Program-made: the position numbers and the translations under genes
The notes under the pieces: model-generated
The model's database searches: none
What the model saw: the letters and a program-made list of their open reading frames with translations, nothing else
What the model was told of the DNA's origin: nothing
In this document: piece by piece, positions 27,935-35,370 of the stretch
How the letters are laid out: every line of letters begins with the position of its first letter
How positions within the stretch are numbered: the first letter of the stretch is position 1
Assembly: GCF_020782875.1 (NCBI RefSeq)
Contig: NZ_JAJGBN010000001.1
Span: 186,001 to 250,000, forward strand
Length of the DNA: 64,000 nucleotides
Reading direction: 5' to 3'
Origin: Allomuricauda sp. M10
GTDB lineage: Bacteria > Bacteroidota > Bacteroidia > Flavobacteriales > Flavobacteriaceae

Positions 27935-28462
27935 ATGAATTTAAGTCAAATACGACAAGAAGCAGTAAAGAACAATATTGAGGTTAAGTACAGTTGGATT
28001 GTACAATTTCTGATTGCCTTGGACCAACTGGGAAATGTTCTTGGTGGTGGGATAGCTGATGGTACCATCTCGGCGAGAATTGGTTTCAATCTCCATGGCA
28101 AGGATGGTGAAAGAAACTTATATTGGAAAAGACTTAAAAATATTGTTGATTTTACATTTTATCCTTTGGATGGTCCAAAACATTGCCTTTTGGCATATTG
28201 TAGCGACAAAGAAGAAGAGTATAGGGGTGCCAAATTGTTTTTTAGAATAGTTATTGCCATTATTGTAGTGGTTTTTACCATTTTGCTGTTTCTTCCAATT
28301 AGGCTTATTTCAATTTTTAAACCAGCGAGAACACATTACAGATTGCCAAATGGGAATAATATCCCTTACAAGGACTTGGAATCCTATATTCATGAAACAC
28401 TTGAAGACGAAGATCCTTGCGCTGTTTTAAATTGTTTTGCAAAAAAGGGAAGGTTTGCATAA
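27935..28462 (+). CDS. Membrane protein with phage-like LDQxGN/TIS/HC motif, unknown
   Basis: A 175-residue protein. The ATG at 27935 is preferred over an earlier one at 27791 that would lie inside the previous gene. Residues 29-84 carry LDQLGNVLGGG, then GTISARIG, then YWKRLKNIVDF and GPKHC. From memory, this order of motifs (D-Q-x-x-N...GG, T-x-S-x-R, H-C) occurs in small proteins widely annotated as hypothetical in tailed phages. A transmembrane helix follows (about 101-121), then a soluble tail. It ends the operon controlled by operator copy 2. The terminator at 28512-28533 lies 50 bp downstream and is shared with the tmRNA gene. Function unknown. Confidence 0.7.
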   Translation: MNLSQIRQEAVKNNIEVKYSWIVQFLIALDQLGNVLGGGIADGTISARIGFNLHGKDGERNLYWKRLKNIVDFTFYPLDGPKHCLLAYCSDKEEEYRGAKLFFRIVIAIIVVVFTILLFLPIRLISIFKPARTHYRLPNGNNIPYKDLESYIHETLEDEDPCAVLNCFAKKGRFA

Positions 28463-28511
28463 CGTCAAACCTCACAATTTTTTGAATTATCTAATGATTT
28501 CACAAAGCAAA

Positions 28512-28533
28512 AAAACCACCCGAAGGTGGTTTT
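28512..28533. terminator. Two-way terminator between the membrane-protein operon and tmRNA
   Basis: Nine-base arms AAAACCACC (28512-28520) and GGTGGTTTT (28525-28533) around a CGAA tetraloop, with T-runs on both strands. It ends the tmRNA transcript on the minus strand and probably the plus-strand operon. Confidence 0.85.
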
Positions 28534-28537
28534 AAAG

Positions 28538-28933
28538 TGGAGCCGGAGGGATTCGAACCCTCGTCCAAACAAGCAATAACCATGCTTTCTACACGCTTAG
28601 TTTCCGTTTGGTTGTCGGCGCACGACCGACCGAAAACCGCCTATCGTACGCTTAGCTTCTTTAGTTTTACGACCTTAACGAAGCTATAAGATCGCTATGT
28701 TGACTTTTATGGTGCCCCCAAAAAGACCGCCATCAACAAGGGCTGTCAGGGGACATTCAGCTTTCCCGCCTTGCGGGACTAGGCCATGACTTACTGTAGT
28801 TCAGTCAATTAGGCAGCCAAAGCGTAGTTAGACTCGCCATGTAAAAGGTTGGAACGGATATTAACGAGCGTCAATTCCATAGCTCGGCATGCTTACATAG
28901 CCATTGGTCTTGCTGTCAAAACCGGTCGGCCCC
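28538..28933 (-). ncRNA. ssrA: Transfer-messenger RNA
   Basis: Rescues stalled ribosomes and tags their products for degradation. The 5' end GGGGCCG (28933-28927) pairs with CGGCTCC just before the 3' discriminator A (28538). The 3' end carries the T-arm GAGGGTTCGAATCCCTC, and the 5' segment reads GACCGGTTTTGACAGC as in other tmRNAs. The reading frame at 28838-28809 codes the tag GESNYALAA followed by TAA, so the full tag would be A-GESNYALAA. The CCA end is not encoded. About 396 nt, a normal single-piece tmRNA. The exact 5' end is set by stem pairing. Confidence 0.95.
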
Positions 28934-28944
28934 ATAATGAGTTA

Positions 28945-28961
28945 GGTAAGCAGGGCTTACC
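28945..28961 (-). repeat. Hairpin just upstream of tmRNA
   Basis: Seven-base perfect arms (GGTAAGC and GCTTACC) around AGG, ending 11 bases before the mature tmRNA 5' end. It may lie in the precursor leader as a processing signal. No TAnnTTTG promoter is recognisable next to it. Confidence 0.5.
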
Positions 28962-28974
28962 GTAAACGAATTAT

Positions 28975-28996
28975 GCCCTGAGCGAAGTCGAAGGGC
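28975..28996. repeat. REP-like palindromic element
   Basis: GCCCT...AGGGC arms around GAGCGAAGTCGA. Elements containing GAGCGAAGTCGA or TCGAGCGCAGTCGA recur between genes in many flavobacterial genomes. It sits just upstream of the tmRNA gene. Confidence 0.6.
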
Positions 28997-29065
28997 CTAA
29001 ACGCATTCTCATTTTTTTATCAAAGAACTTGGCTCGCACTGAGCACAGTCATAATTTGGGCGTTC

Positions 29066-29083
29066 CCCCCGACTGCTCGGGGG
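29066..29083. repeat. GC-rich hairpin inside a GGGCGTT...TCGGGCT element
   Basis: Perfect 7-bp stem CCCCCGA / TCGGGGG with loop CTGC, set between GGGCGTT and TCGGGCTATCGGC. It is much richer in GC than its surroundings and resembles an intergenic element seen in other Bacteroidota. The gene-free stretch from 28934 to 29260 is made mainly of this element and its neighbours; an 86-codon frame here is not believable as a gene. Confidence 0.5.
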
Positions 29084-29101
29084 TCGGGCTATCGGCTATA
29101 T

Positions 29102-29142
29102 CTTTTTCTGTCATTTCGAGCGCAGTCGAGAAACAGAAAAAG
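29102..29142. repeat. REP-like hairpin, TCGAGCGCAGTCGA core
   Basis: Arms CTTTTTCTGT (29102-29111) and ACAGAAAAAG (29133-29142) enclose TTTCGAGCGCAGTCGAGAA, so the whole 41 bp can fold into one hairpin. Same class as the element at 28975. Confidence 0.65.
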
Positions 29143-29260
29143 GATGTCGCCTCTATCCCTAACGCGGTCGGCAAAGGTAACCATATCGATCAAAAGATAA
29201 AAAGTTTGTTTACCCACTACAAACCTCTTATTTTGGTCAACAATTATACCAAATCAATTT

Positions 29261-30466
29261 ATGAGATTCGGAATCATTCGCGAGCGTAAAAACCCTCCAG
29301 ATCGTAGGGTGGTGCTCTCCCCGTTAGCATGCCAAAATGTCCTTGCCCAATTTCCAAAGGCCAAAATAGTGGTGGAACCTTCTCCAATTCGGGTGTTCAC
29401 CGATCAAGAATATACAGATCATGGTATCGAGGTGGTAAATGCCATGGATTCCTGCGAAGTATTGCTCGGAGTCAAGGAAGTCCCCATAGATGCCCTGATT
29501 CCTAACAAAAAGTATTTTTTCTTTTCCCATACGATTAAAAAGCAGCCATACAATAGGGATTTGCTTCGCGCTATTTTGGATAAGAACATTGAGTTGTACG
29601 ATCATGAGGTCATTACCAACCCAAAAGGGCAGCGATTGGTCGCCTTTGGCCGATATGCTGGTATCGTTGGAGCGTACAATGGTTTTAGAACTTTTGGTTT
29701 GAAGCACGGTCTATTCCAAATGCCCAAAGCGGAAACCCTGAAAGATCAACAGGCGTTGATTTTCGAACTCAAAAAATTACGTTTACCCAACATCAAGATT
29801 TTATTGACCGGTAGGGGTAGGGTTGGTAATGGCGCCAAGGAAATGTTGGACGGCATGGGACTAAAAAGAGTGGGCGTGGACGATTATTTGAAAAAGACCT
29901 TTTCCGAACCGGTCTATTGCCAGATTGATGCTTCGGAATACAATAAGCGCAAGGATGGTGTACGGGGCAATAAGGCGGATTTCTTCAAAAATCCGCAGGA
30001 GTACAAATCCAATTTCTTCCGTTTTGCAAAGGTGACCGATTTTTATATCGCCGGGCATTTTTATGGGGATGGTGCCCCATTTCTGTTTATGAGGGAAGAT
30101 GCCAAGCAACCCGACTTTAAAATAAAGGTAGTGGCAGATATCAGTTGTGATATTGATGGGCCCGTAGCAACTACCATTCGGGCTTCCACCATTGCTGATC
30201 CCATTTACGGTTATGACCCCATTTCGGAATCGGAAACAGATTTTAAAAATGAAAACGCGATAGCTGTAATGGCCGTGGACAACTTGCCTTGCGAATTACC
30301 ACGAGACGCCAGCAACGGGTTTGGGGAAGCGTTTTCCAAATATGTGATTCCTGCCTTTTTCAATAAGGATGAGGATGGCATTTTGGAACGGGCACGCATG
30401 ACCCAAAACGGGAAGCTTACGCCACGTTATGCCTATCTGCAGGATTACGTGGATGGGAAAGAATAG
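29261..30466 (+). CDS. Saccharopine dehydrogenase-like NAD(P)-dependent oxidoreductase
   Basis: A 401-residue cytosolic oxidoreductase of the AlaDh/PNT and saccharopine dehydrogenase (lysine-forming) superfamily. The N-terminus MRFGIIRERKNPPDRRVVLSP has the Arg and Lys-type residues usual in the substrate domain. The middle segment ILLTGRGRVGNGAKEML (about residues 185-201) is the dinucleotide-binding turn, with an Arg in place of one glycine. The C-terminal part has VVADISCDIDGPVATT, as in the lysine-forming enzymes. Its role in this organism is uncertain, since plain saccharopine pathways are rare in bacteria. No partner gene is adjacent. The following small gene starts 76 bp after its stop. 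Confidence 0.85.
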   Translation: MRFGIIRERKNPPDRRVVLSPLACQNVLAQFPKAKIVVEPSPIRVFTDQEYTDHGIEVVNAMDSCEVLLGVKEVPIDALIPNKKYFFFSHTIKKQPYNRDLLRAILDKNIELYDHEVITNPKGQRLVAFGRYAGIVGAYNGFRTFGLKHGLFQMPKAETLKDQQALIFELKKLRLPNIKILLTGRGRVGNGAKEMLDGMGLKRVGVDDYLKKTFSEPVYCQIDASEYNKRKDGVRGNKADFFKNPQEYKSNFFRFAKVTDFYIAGHFYGDGAPFLFMREDAKQPDFKIKVVADISCDIDGPVATTIRASTIADPIYGYDPISESETDFKNENAIAVMAVDNLPCELPRDASNGFGEAFSKYVIPAFFNKDEDGILERARMTQNGKLTPRYAYLQDYVDGKE

Positions 30467-30542
30467 GCCTCAAATTGAGAAGCCTATTTTAAAAGTTGGT
30501 AATCTCTTGTTTTTTAGTATATTGTCTGTCCAATTCTGCAAA

Positions 30543-30818
30543 ATGCATTTTAATTGGTTGATTTCGGGCGACAATAACCCGGCCACAAAAAGGGCCTGTA
30601 TCGATATGGAATACAGCTTAAGGCCAAGAATCACCAGATTTCTTTTAAAGAAAATCGATGGGGAATGTTGCGGCGATTTCTCCTGTTTCCATTTTGATGT
30701 GGATTTGAAACGCAAGTGGGTCTGGATCTCTGAAAAGACCCCGAGGGAATGCATTAAGAAAATCTTACCCGATTTCGATATCGAGATCAACGGTTCCGTC
30801 GTTCCTTCGGTAGCGTAA
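30543..30818 (+). CDS. Small conserved-looking hypothetical protein
   Basis: About 91 residues from the ATG at 30543; earlier in-frame starts overlap the dehydrogenase gene and are less likely. The sequence is charged and compact (EYSLRPRITRFLLKKIDGECCGDFSCFHFD, then KWVWISEKTPRECIKK) with a Cys-Cys pair and a third Cys nearby. No signal peptide or membrane segment. I do not recognise the family. It stops two bases before the converging end of the PHP gene, and it may be co-transcribed with the dehydrogenase. Confidence 0.6.
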   Translation: MHFNWLISGDNNPATKRACIDMEYSLRPRITRFLLKKIDGECCGDFSCFHFDVDLKRKWVWISEKTPRECIKKILPDFDIEINGSVVPSVA

Positions 30819-30820
30819 TT

Positions 30821-31936
30821 TTATTCGTCCGCTTTAATGGACCATTCAATGACTGGTTGTTCCTTTGGGGCCACATAGGCGCCCAATGCTTTCAGTTTTA
30901 AGGTTATTCCGTCTTTCTTTTCCAAGGTTTTAATGTTGATGGTCATGATACCCTCAGCAGGAACAGTGAACACCGGGGAACTGGAATAAAAGGTATAGGG
31001 CATTTGGTTTTCGAAGATGAGGTCACTACTGGAAACATTCTTCAGGGTAACTTCCAAAATAGAAGTTTTGTCAATGTATTGGGCTTTTTCAATCTTAATG
31101 CAAGCCTTTAACAGTGGAACCAGATTTTCCTTCTTCCCAACCAATAAAGAATTGAAAACGGCTACTGTTCTTCCGGCGAAAAGAGCCTCTTTTAAGGCTG
31201 CTTCGGATTTTTCCTTGGCAAAGACCAACGTTATGGGGCGATCTTGTCCTTTTTCAATATAATCCCAATCGATCAAACCATGGATATCACTGGTCCCCAT
31301 AATAGTAAGGTTGTTTTCGAGGGCCAGAGCAAGGGATTCTTCGGCATAATCCCCAGTATTGATGACCTCAATGCCATGTAGCTCCCCTTTTTTGATGCGT
31401 TCCTTTTGAAAATCACTCAAAATAGGAGTTCCCTGTGGGGACTGTGCATACCATGCCGGGTGGTTCCAAAAAATAAATGCACCTTGTTTTTTGGCTTCGG
31501 CAAAGGAGGATTCTGCTTTATCGTTCAATATTTTATTGGCATCCTGTATAAAAACTGCATTATTGTGTCCCATGGGTGCCTGTTGTGTAATTTCCGATCC
31601 ATGAATGATCAAAAGGTCATGATCCTTGGCTTCCTGTAATGCCAAGTGATACGATCGGTTCCGGTCTGGGTGGGGTATATCCTCTTTGTGTGGCTGGTAT
31701 TCCAAATGCTCCGTCAATGAAATCACATCCAAATTATCCCGTAACGCTTCCATCACACGGATGGTAGGCCACACATTGCCGTCAGAAAACACGGAGTGTT
31801 GATGAAGGTCGGTCTTCAAGGTTTTGTAACCTGGAACATCGGGGAAGGTAATGGCCCGTGAACTTTTGTGCGAATGGTCTTGGGCGGATAGGGCCAAAGT
31901 GGAAACAAGGGCAATAAAAAAAGGATGGATTTTCAT
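30821..31936 (-). CDS. Secreted PHP-domain phosphodiesterase (Sb-PDE family)
   Basis: Exported protein (signal peptide MKIHPFFIALVSTLALSAQ) with a PHP metallo-phosphoesterase domain. Metal-binding motifs are TDLHQHSVFSDG, SLTEHLEY, HGSEIT, FWNHPAW and GTSDIHG, which together supply the His/Asp/Glu set for a three-metal site. The C-terminal about 100 residues form a beta domain. Related enzymes named Sb-PDE hydrolyse phosphodiesters outside the cytosol, so a role in phosphate scavenging is plausible. A perfect -7 element lies 15 bp upstream. It is divergent from the DUF1801 gene. Confidence 0.85.
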   Translation of the reverse strand: MKIHPFFIALVSTLALSAQDHSHKSSRAITFPDVPGYKTLKTDLHQHSVFSDGNVWPTIRVMEALRDNLDVISLTEHLEYQPHKEDIPHPDRNRSYHLALQEAKDHDLLIIHGSEITQQAPMGHNNAVFIQDANKILNDKAESSFAEAKKQGAFIFWNHPAWYAQSPQGTPILSDFQKERIKKGELHGIEVINTGDYAEESLALALENNLTIMGTSDIHGLIDWDYIEKGQDRPITLVFAKEKSEAALKEALFAGRTVAVFNSLLVGKKENLVPLLKACIKIEKAQYIDKTSILEVTLKNVSSSDLIFENQMPYTFYSSSPVFTVPAEGIMTINIKTLEKKDGITLKLKALGAYVAPKEQPVIEWSIKADE

Positions 31937-31950
31937 GTCGGTGGTTTTTT

Positions 31951-31958
31951 CAAAAGTA
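31951..31958 (-). promoter_or_regulatory. Likely -7 element of the PHP phosphodiesterase gene
   Basis: TACTTTTG on the minus strand matches TAnnTTTG exactly. No TTG is found at the right distance upstream, so the promoter call rests on the -7 element alone. Confidence 0.35.
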
Positions 31959-32022
31959 TAAAACCAACGTATTCTTTGGTTTAAGAAACGGTTAATTGAA
32001 ATCTTTTTTCGATTTTTAATTT

Positions 32023-32391
32023 ATGAACCCAGCCGAAAATTATATCCTGAATCAAGTAGAACCATTTAGGAGCATCTTATTGCAATTGCAGGTGCTGGTA
32101 GAGACCACTGTGCCAGAGGTGAAGTTGGACTACAAGTATAAACTGCCTTTCTATTACTTGAACAATAATCCATTTTGTTACTTCAATGCTTCACGCAAAA
32201 AAGGATATGTGGATATGTGCCTGTGGAACTCGGCACACTTGACAATTCATCAAGACAAATTGGTGACCGATGCACGAAAGGTCATGAAGTCCCTTCGCTA
32301 TTTCCACGTGGACGAAATTGATGGTGAGGTTGTTGTTCAACTTTTGCAAGAAGCCAAGTTGGTAAATCACAAAGGATTCTACAAAAACTAA
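32023..32391 (+). CDS. DUF1801 domain protein
   Basis: A 122-residue cytosolic protein of the YdhG/DUF1801 type, with the usual start NPAENYILNQVEPFRSILLQL and the central YKLPFYYLNNNPFCYFN and GYVDMCLWN strands. Members have an SRPBCC-unrelated small alpha/beta fold and no established role. Its stop shares the bases CTAA (32388-32391) with the convergent PepSY gene, leaving no room for a terminator. Confidence 0.85.
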   Translation: MNPAENYILNQVEPFRSILLQLQVLVETTVPEVKLDYKYKLPFYYLNNNPFCYFNASRKKGYVDMCLWNSAHLTIHQDKLVTDARKVMKSLRYFHVDEIDGEVVVQLLQEAKLVNHKGFYKN

Positions 32392-33956
32392 CCGTTTGCA
32401 ATAGCTTTTTTACTTTTTGATGTTTCCAATCTGAAAAAAGCGATCCATAATGCCACTAAACCTAAAATCAACCAAAGTAAGTCTACCAACAGCACCTGTT
32501 GCTGCCCCTTGATGTATGCCGTCCAAAGCCAGTTACCGGTCATAATGCCATTGACCACCGGAATCCAAACGGCCAAAATTCCCCCGGAAATTAGTGTCCA
32601 TCGGTTGGTGAAGCCAATATTGTTCTTGAAGATAAAAAAGAGCGTCGTGACCAACCAAATGGGGAAATAAGTTCGGTATAAGAAGGCCATATCCACATGA
32701 ATGGCACATTTTACCAAGATGAATTCCAAAGCCGTAACAGGAAACATGGACAAACATATGGCCATGTAAACATTGGCCACTTGTTGGTTGAATTTTCGTC
32801 TTTTTTCAGGGATGTTTTTTTTGTCACGAGCCGTTAACCAGATCAAAATTCCGGAAAGGATCACAAAACAGGAAATAAGTCCCAAAACAAAGGAAATGAC
32901 CCGTAGCCCATACCCGGCATAATCCCCAAAATGAAGGCGGAACATCATGTTTTTTACCCCATCGAGATAGGCATTATTGGTGACGGGTACTTTTTCTTCC
33001 ACAACTGAGCCATCTTTTATTTTGTAGATGCGATGCCCCATACCATTAAGTTTGGTTTCGTATCCCAAGTGACCACTAATAGAAGCATGCATGTTGGTGT
33101 CCCCAAAATTGAAAAGATGTACCTCCGTCACCCTGAAATCTGGCCAATCTTGCTTTATTTCAGTAATCAAAGGGTCAATTTGGACGGGTTCTTCCAACCT
33201 TTCGTTATGATAGGAGTAAACAGGATGGTTGTATTCCAGGTCTTCATACAATTTGTTCTGGTCCCCATTGTACAGTCCCATCACAATGGGCAAAATCAAA
33301 ATCCCCTTCAATAAAAAGAAGGCCCCTGTCACTGCATATACAAATTGAAATGGAAACCCGATCACACCCAAAGCGGTATGGGCATCGGTCCAAACCGTTT
33401 TCAGTTTGGCCCAGGGCCTGAAGGTGTAAAAGTTGGATACAATTTTGTTCCAATGCACCAAAATTCCAGTGATGATGGCAAAAAGAAAGAAGAAAGCCAC
33501 CAATCCTGCCAAATAGCGTCCGTAAGGGTAGGGGATTTGGTCCAAAAAGTGAAGACGGTACAAAAACTCGCCCAAATGATAAGATCCTCGGTAATCCGAA
33601 GCTGTCTTATCCACAGTGTCCATATAGAAAAATGCCCCAGCCTTATCCGCTTCGGTAGCCAACGAATCCTTGGAGGCGGACATGCTTACGGAAATGCTCC
33701 TTTCGTTGAAATAATGGTAAAGTTCCACATCGCGCCCCTGCAAATTGTAATCCTTGGAAAGATCCTTCAAATAGTGGTCTACACTCCCCGGAATGGCATC
33801 TTCTTGGGACACTTGGTGTCCACGTTGCCAATTGGCAATCTCGTCCCTGAAAAAGGAAAACGACCCTGCAAAAAAGATGACATAAAGTGCTACACTAATC
33901 ACAATACCACTCACGGTATGCGTATGAAAAAGGAGGTTGTAAATTCTGTTCCCCAT
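32388..33956 (-). CDS. PepSY-associated transmembrane protein, iron-uptake type
   Basis: Inner-membrane protein of 522 residues with PepSY_TM architecture: four or more helices with conserved histidines around two periplasmic PepSY-like domains. Relatives (PiuB, FegB-like) are linked to ferric-siderophore use, probably as inner-membrane reductases. The ATG at 33956, four bases after the preceding stop, gives MGNRIYNLLFHTHTVSG, the family N-terminus; the longer frame overlaps the upstream gene. The HTHTVSG histidines and the later WTDAHTALG histidine are the probable haem or metal ligands. Last gene of the operon led by the TonB-dependent receptor. Confidence 0.88.
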   Translation of the reverse strand: MGNRIYNLLFHTHTVSGIVISVALYVIFFAGSFSFFRDEIANWQRGHQVSQEDAIPGSVDHYLKDLSKDYNLQGRDVELYHYFNERSISVSMSASKDSLATEADKAGAFFYMDTVDKTASDYRGSYHLGEFLYRLHFLDQIPYPYGRYLAGLVAFFFLFAIITGILVHWNKIVSNFYTFRPWAKLKTVWTDAHTALGVIGFPFQFVYAVTGAFFLLKGILILPIVMGLYNGDQNKLYEDLEYNHPVYSYHNERLEEPVQIDPLITEIKQDWPDFRVTEVHLFNFGDTNMHASISGHLGYETKLNGMGHRIYKIKDGSVVEEKVPVTNNAYLDGVKNMMFRLHFGDYAGYGLRVISFVLGLISCFVILSGILIWLTARDKKNIPEKRRKFNQQVANVYMAICLSMFPVTALEFILVKCAIHVDMAFLYRTYFPIWLVTTLFFIFKNNIGFTNRWTLISGGILAVWIPVVNGIMTGNWLWTAYIKGQQQVLLVDLLWLILGLVALWIAFFRLETSKSKKAIANG

Positions 33957-33960
33957 AAGA

Positions 33961-34260
33961 TCAAACAATTGGAAGGGTTTGGATTCCGAAATAATAAACC
34001 ACGCCAAGGGCTGCACTTACAAGCAGATAAAGACCCCAAATTTTCCAACCATTTTTGGCCAAGAAGGCAATGACCATTAAAATGGCCCACATTATAAAAG
34101 CCGTAAAAGTACTGGTGATGATAATGCTGACATGATCGAACCAACTGGCCAATGCCATATGAAAAGTGACAGCGACCATAAGTCCACCCAAAATAGCAGC
34201 ACTGATTTTGGCAAATCGTTGCCACGGAGACTGGGTCAAGTATTTTTTGTTGGCAGGCAT
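33961..34260 (-). CDS. Small inner-membrane protein of the iron-uptake operon (DUF3649-like)
   Basis: A 99-residue protein with three transmembrane segments (about residues 18-40, 45-65 and 72-90). Size, helix pattern and place between a DUF3325-like protein and a PepSY_TM protein match the DUF3649 proteins of siderophore-uptake operons in other bacteria; the family name is inferred mostly from this order. Its ATG directly abuts the stop of the gene before it (TAAATG), so the two are translated together. Confidence 0.7.
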   Translation of the reverse strand: MPANKKYLTQSPWQRFAKISAAILGGLMVAVTFHMALASWFDHVSIIITSTFTAFIMWAILMVIAFLAKNGWKIWGLYLLVSAALGVVYYFGIQTLPIV

Positions 34261-34602
34261 TTAAAATAGAAATAATTCGAAGATTAGGGACAATGTAAAT
34301 GCGATGAATGAGGTGCGGTAATTCAGTAATTGTAATGGAGCCAAAAGAATGACAAGGTTGGCAAGGGTCATAAGGATAATGCTGAACGTAAACACTCCCG
34401 ATCCCCATCCCCATTGGTAACAGCTAAGCCCCAATGAAATGATCATTAGGGCCGAGCCGATAAATTTTGAGGTGCTTGCATGTTCACCGATCCACTTTTC
34501 CATACCAAAACTATGGATGACCACCATTTTTTTAGAGGTACCATAGAACAGATAAAAGGAAATGAAAATGAGCAGTGAAATGAAGGTGACCATAACTTGC
34601 AA
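34261..34602 (-). CDS. Small membrane protein, DUF3325-like
   Basis: A 113-residue protein with four hydrophobic helices. The segment GTSKKMVVIHSFG, then a short amphipathic part, then SALMIISLGLSCYQWGWGSG agrees with DUF3325 proteins, which accompany TonB receptors and PepSY reductases for ferric siderophores. Starts five bases after the DUF4198 gene ends and is followed without a gap by the next small membrane gene. Confidence 0.7.
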   Translation of the reverse strand: MQVMVTFISLLIFISFYLFYGTSKKMVVIHSFGMEKWIGEHASTSKFIGSALMIISLGLSCYQWGWGSGVFTFSIILMTLANLVILLAPLQLLNYRTSFIAFTLSLIFELFLF

Positions 34603-34607
34603 AGCTG

Positions 34608-35321
34608 TTATTTAATGCAATACGTGGCGCAGTGCCAAATAAATTGATAATCCTCGCCTTTGTAGGTGCCAGGAACTTCTTCCTTTATGGTGGTCTCCAC
34701 GATGTATTTGGTGTCCCAAGGTTTTACAAAGGAAACCTGTCCGTTATCATCGGTATACAAAGTCTTCGACCAAAGGTCGGCTACATAAATTTTTAGTTCG
34801 TTCTTGGCCAAAGGTTCTCCTTTATAGAATACCTGAAGCTTAACCTCATCAGCAGTATTGCCCAATTGCTTAACCACAATTCCCTCTGGATTTTGAGTTT
34901 GGGTATCGGCATCCTTTTTACCTACCTGTACCTTGGCGGTGGAGTGGTAGTGCGTCTTGAAAATACCAAAATCGTATTGGGTGTAGTCGATGACATCAAT
35001 TTCATTGTTGTTCAGGGCAACGGTATAAACACCGTTTTGGGTAGGGGTAAAATAGGCCAGATAATGATCTTCCTTGGCCTCGGTACCCAACTCGGTCTTG
35101 GTGCCATCAGGAGCGATCAACCATAGTTTAAAATTGGCCACCAATGGAAAGGCTTCTCCTTCCACTTTTTCGATGACACCATAGGTGTATTCCCCATAAT
35201 GTACTCGAACTTCATGTTTTTGCCCCGATTTTGCGGTGCCGTTGGTTTCGATCCATAAGTAATGGGCATTGGCCGATATAGCGACAAAGAAGAAAAGGAA
35301 ATATAAAAGTGTTGTTTTCAT
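34608..35321 (-). CDS. DUF4198 periplasmic protein
   Basis: Exported protein (signal peptide ending ISANAH, 237 residues) with the DUF4198 fold, which has an Ig-like beta structure and an N-terminal His right after the cleavage site (AHYLWIET). In related proteins that mature N-terminal histidine and others bind metal ions, and the family is often found with nickel, cobalt or iron receptors. It lies 49 bp downstream of the TonB-dependent receptor and probably hands over the metal or complex in the periplasm. Confidence 0.85.
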   Translation of the reverse strand: MKTTLLYFLFFFVAISANAHYLWIETNGTAKSGQKHEVRVHYGEYTYGVIEKVEGEAFPLVANFKLWLIAPDGTKTELGTEAKEDHYLAYFTPTQNGVYTVALNNNEIDVIDYTQYDFGIFKTHYHSTAKVQVGKKDADTQTQNPEGIVVKQLGNTADEVKLQVFYKGEPLAKNELKIYVADLWSKTLYTDDNGQVSFVKPWDTKYIVETTIKEEVPGTYKGEDYQFIWHCATYCIK

Positions 35322-35370
35322 AGTATGGATTAAAGGGTCCCTGATACCAAGGACCCGTTGATTTTTTAAA

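Noticed and set aside
29029..29289. 86-codon open frame between the tmRNA gene and the saccharopine dehydrogenase gene
   Set aside because: It runs through three palindromic repeats, overlaps the next gene's start and has no sensible protein composition.
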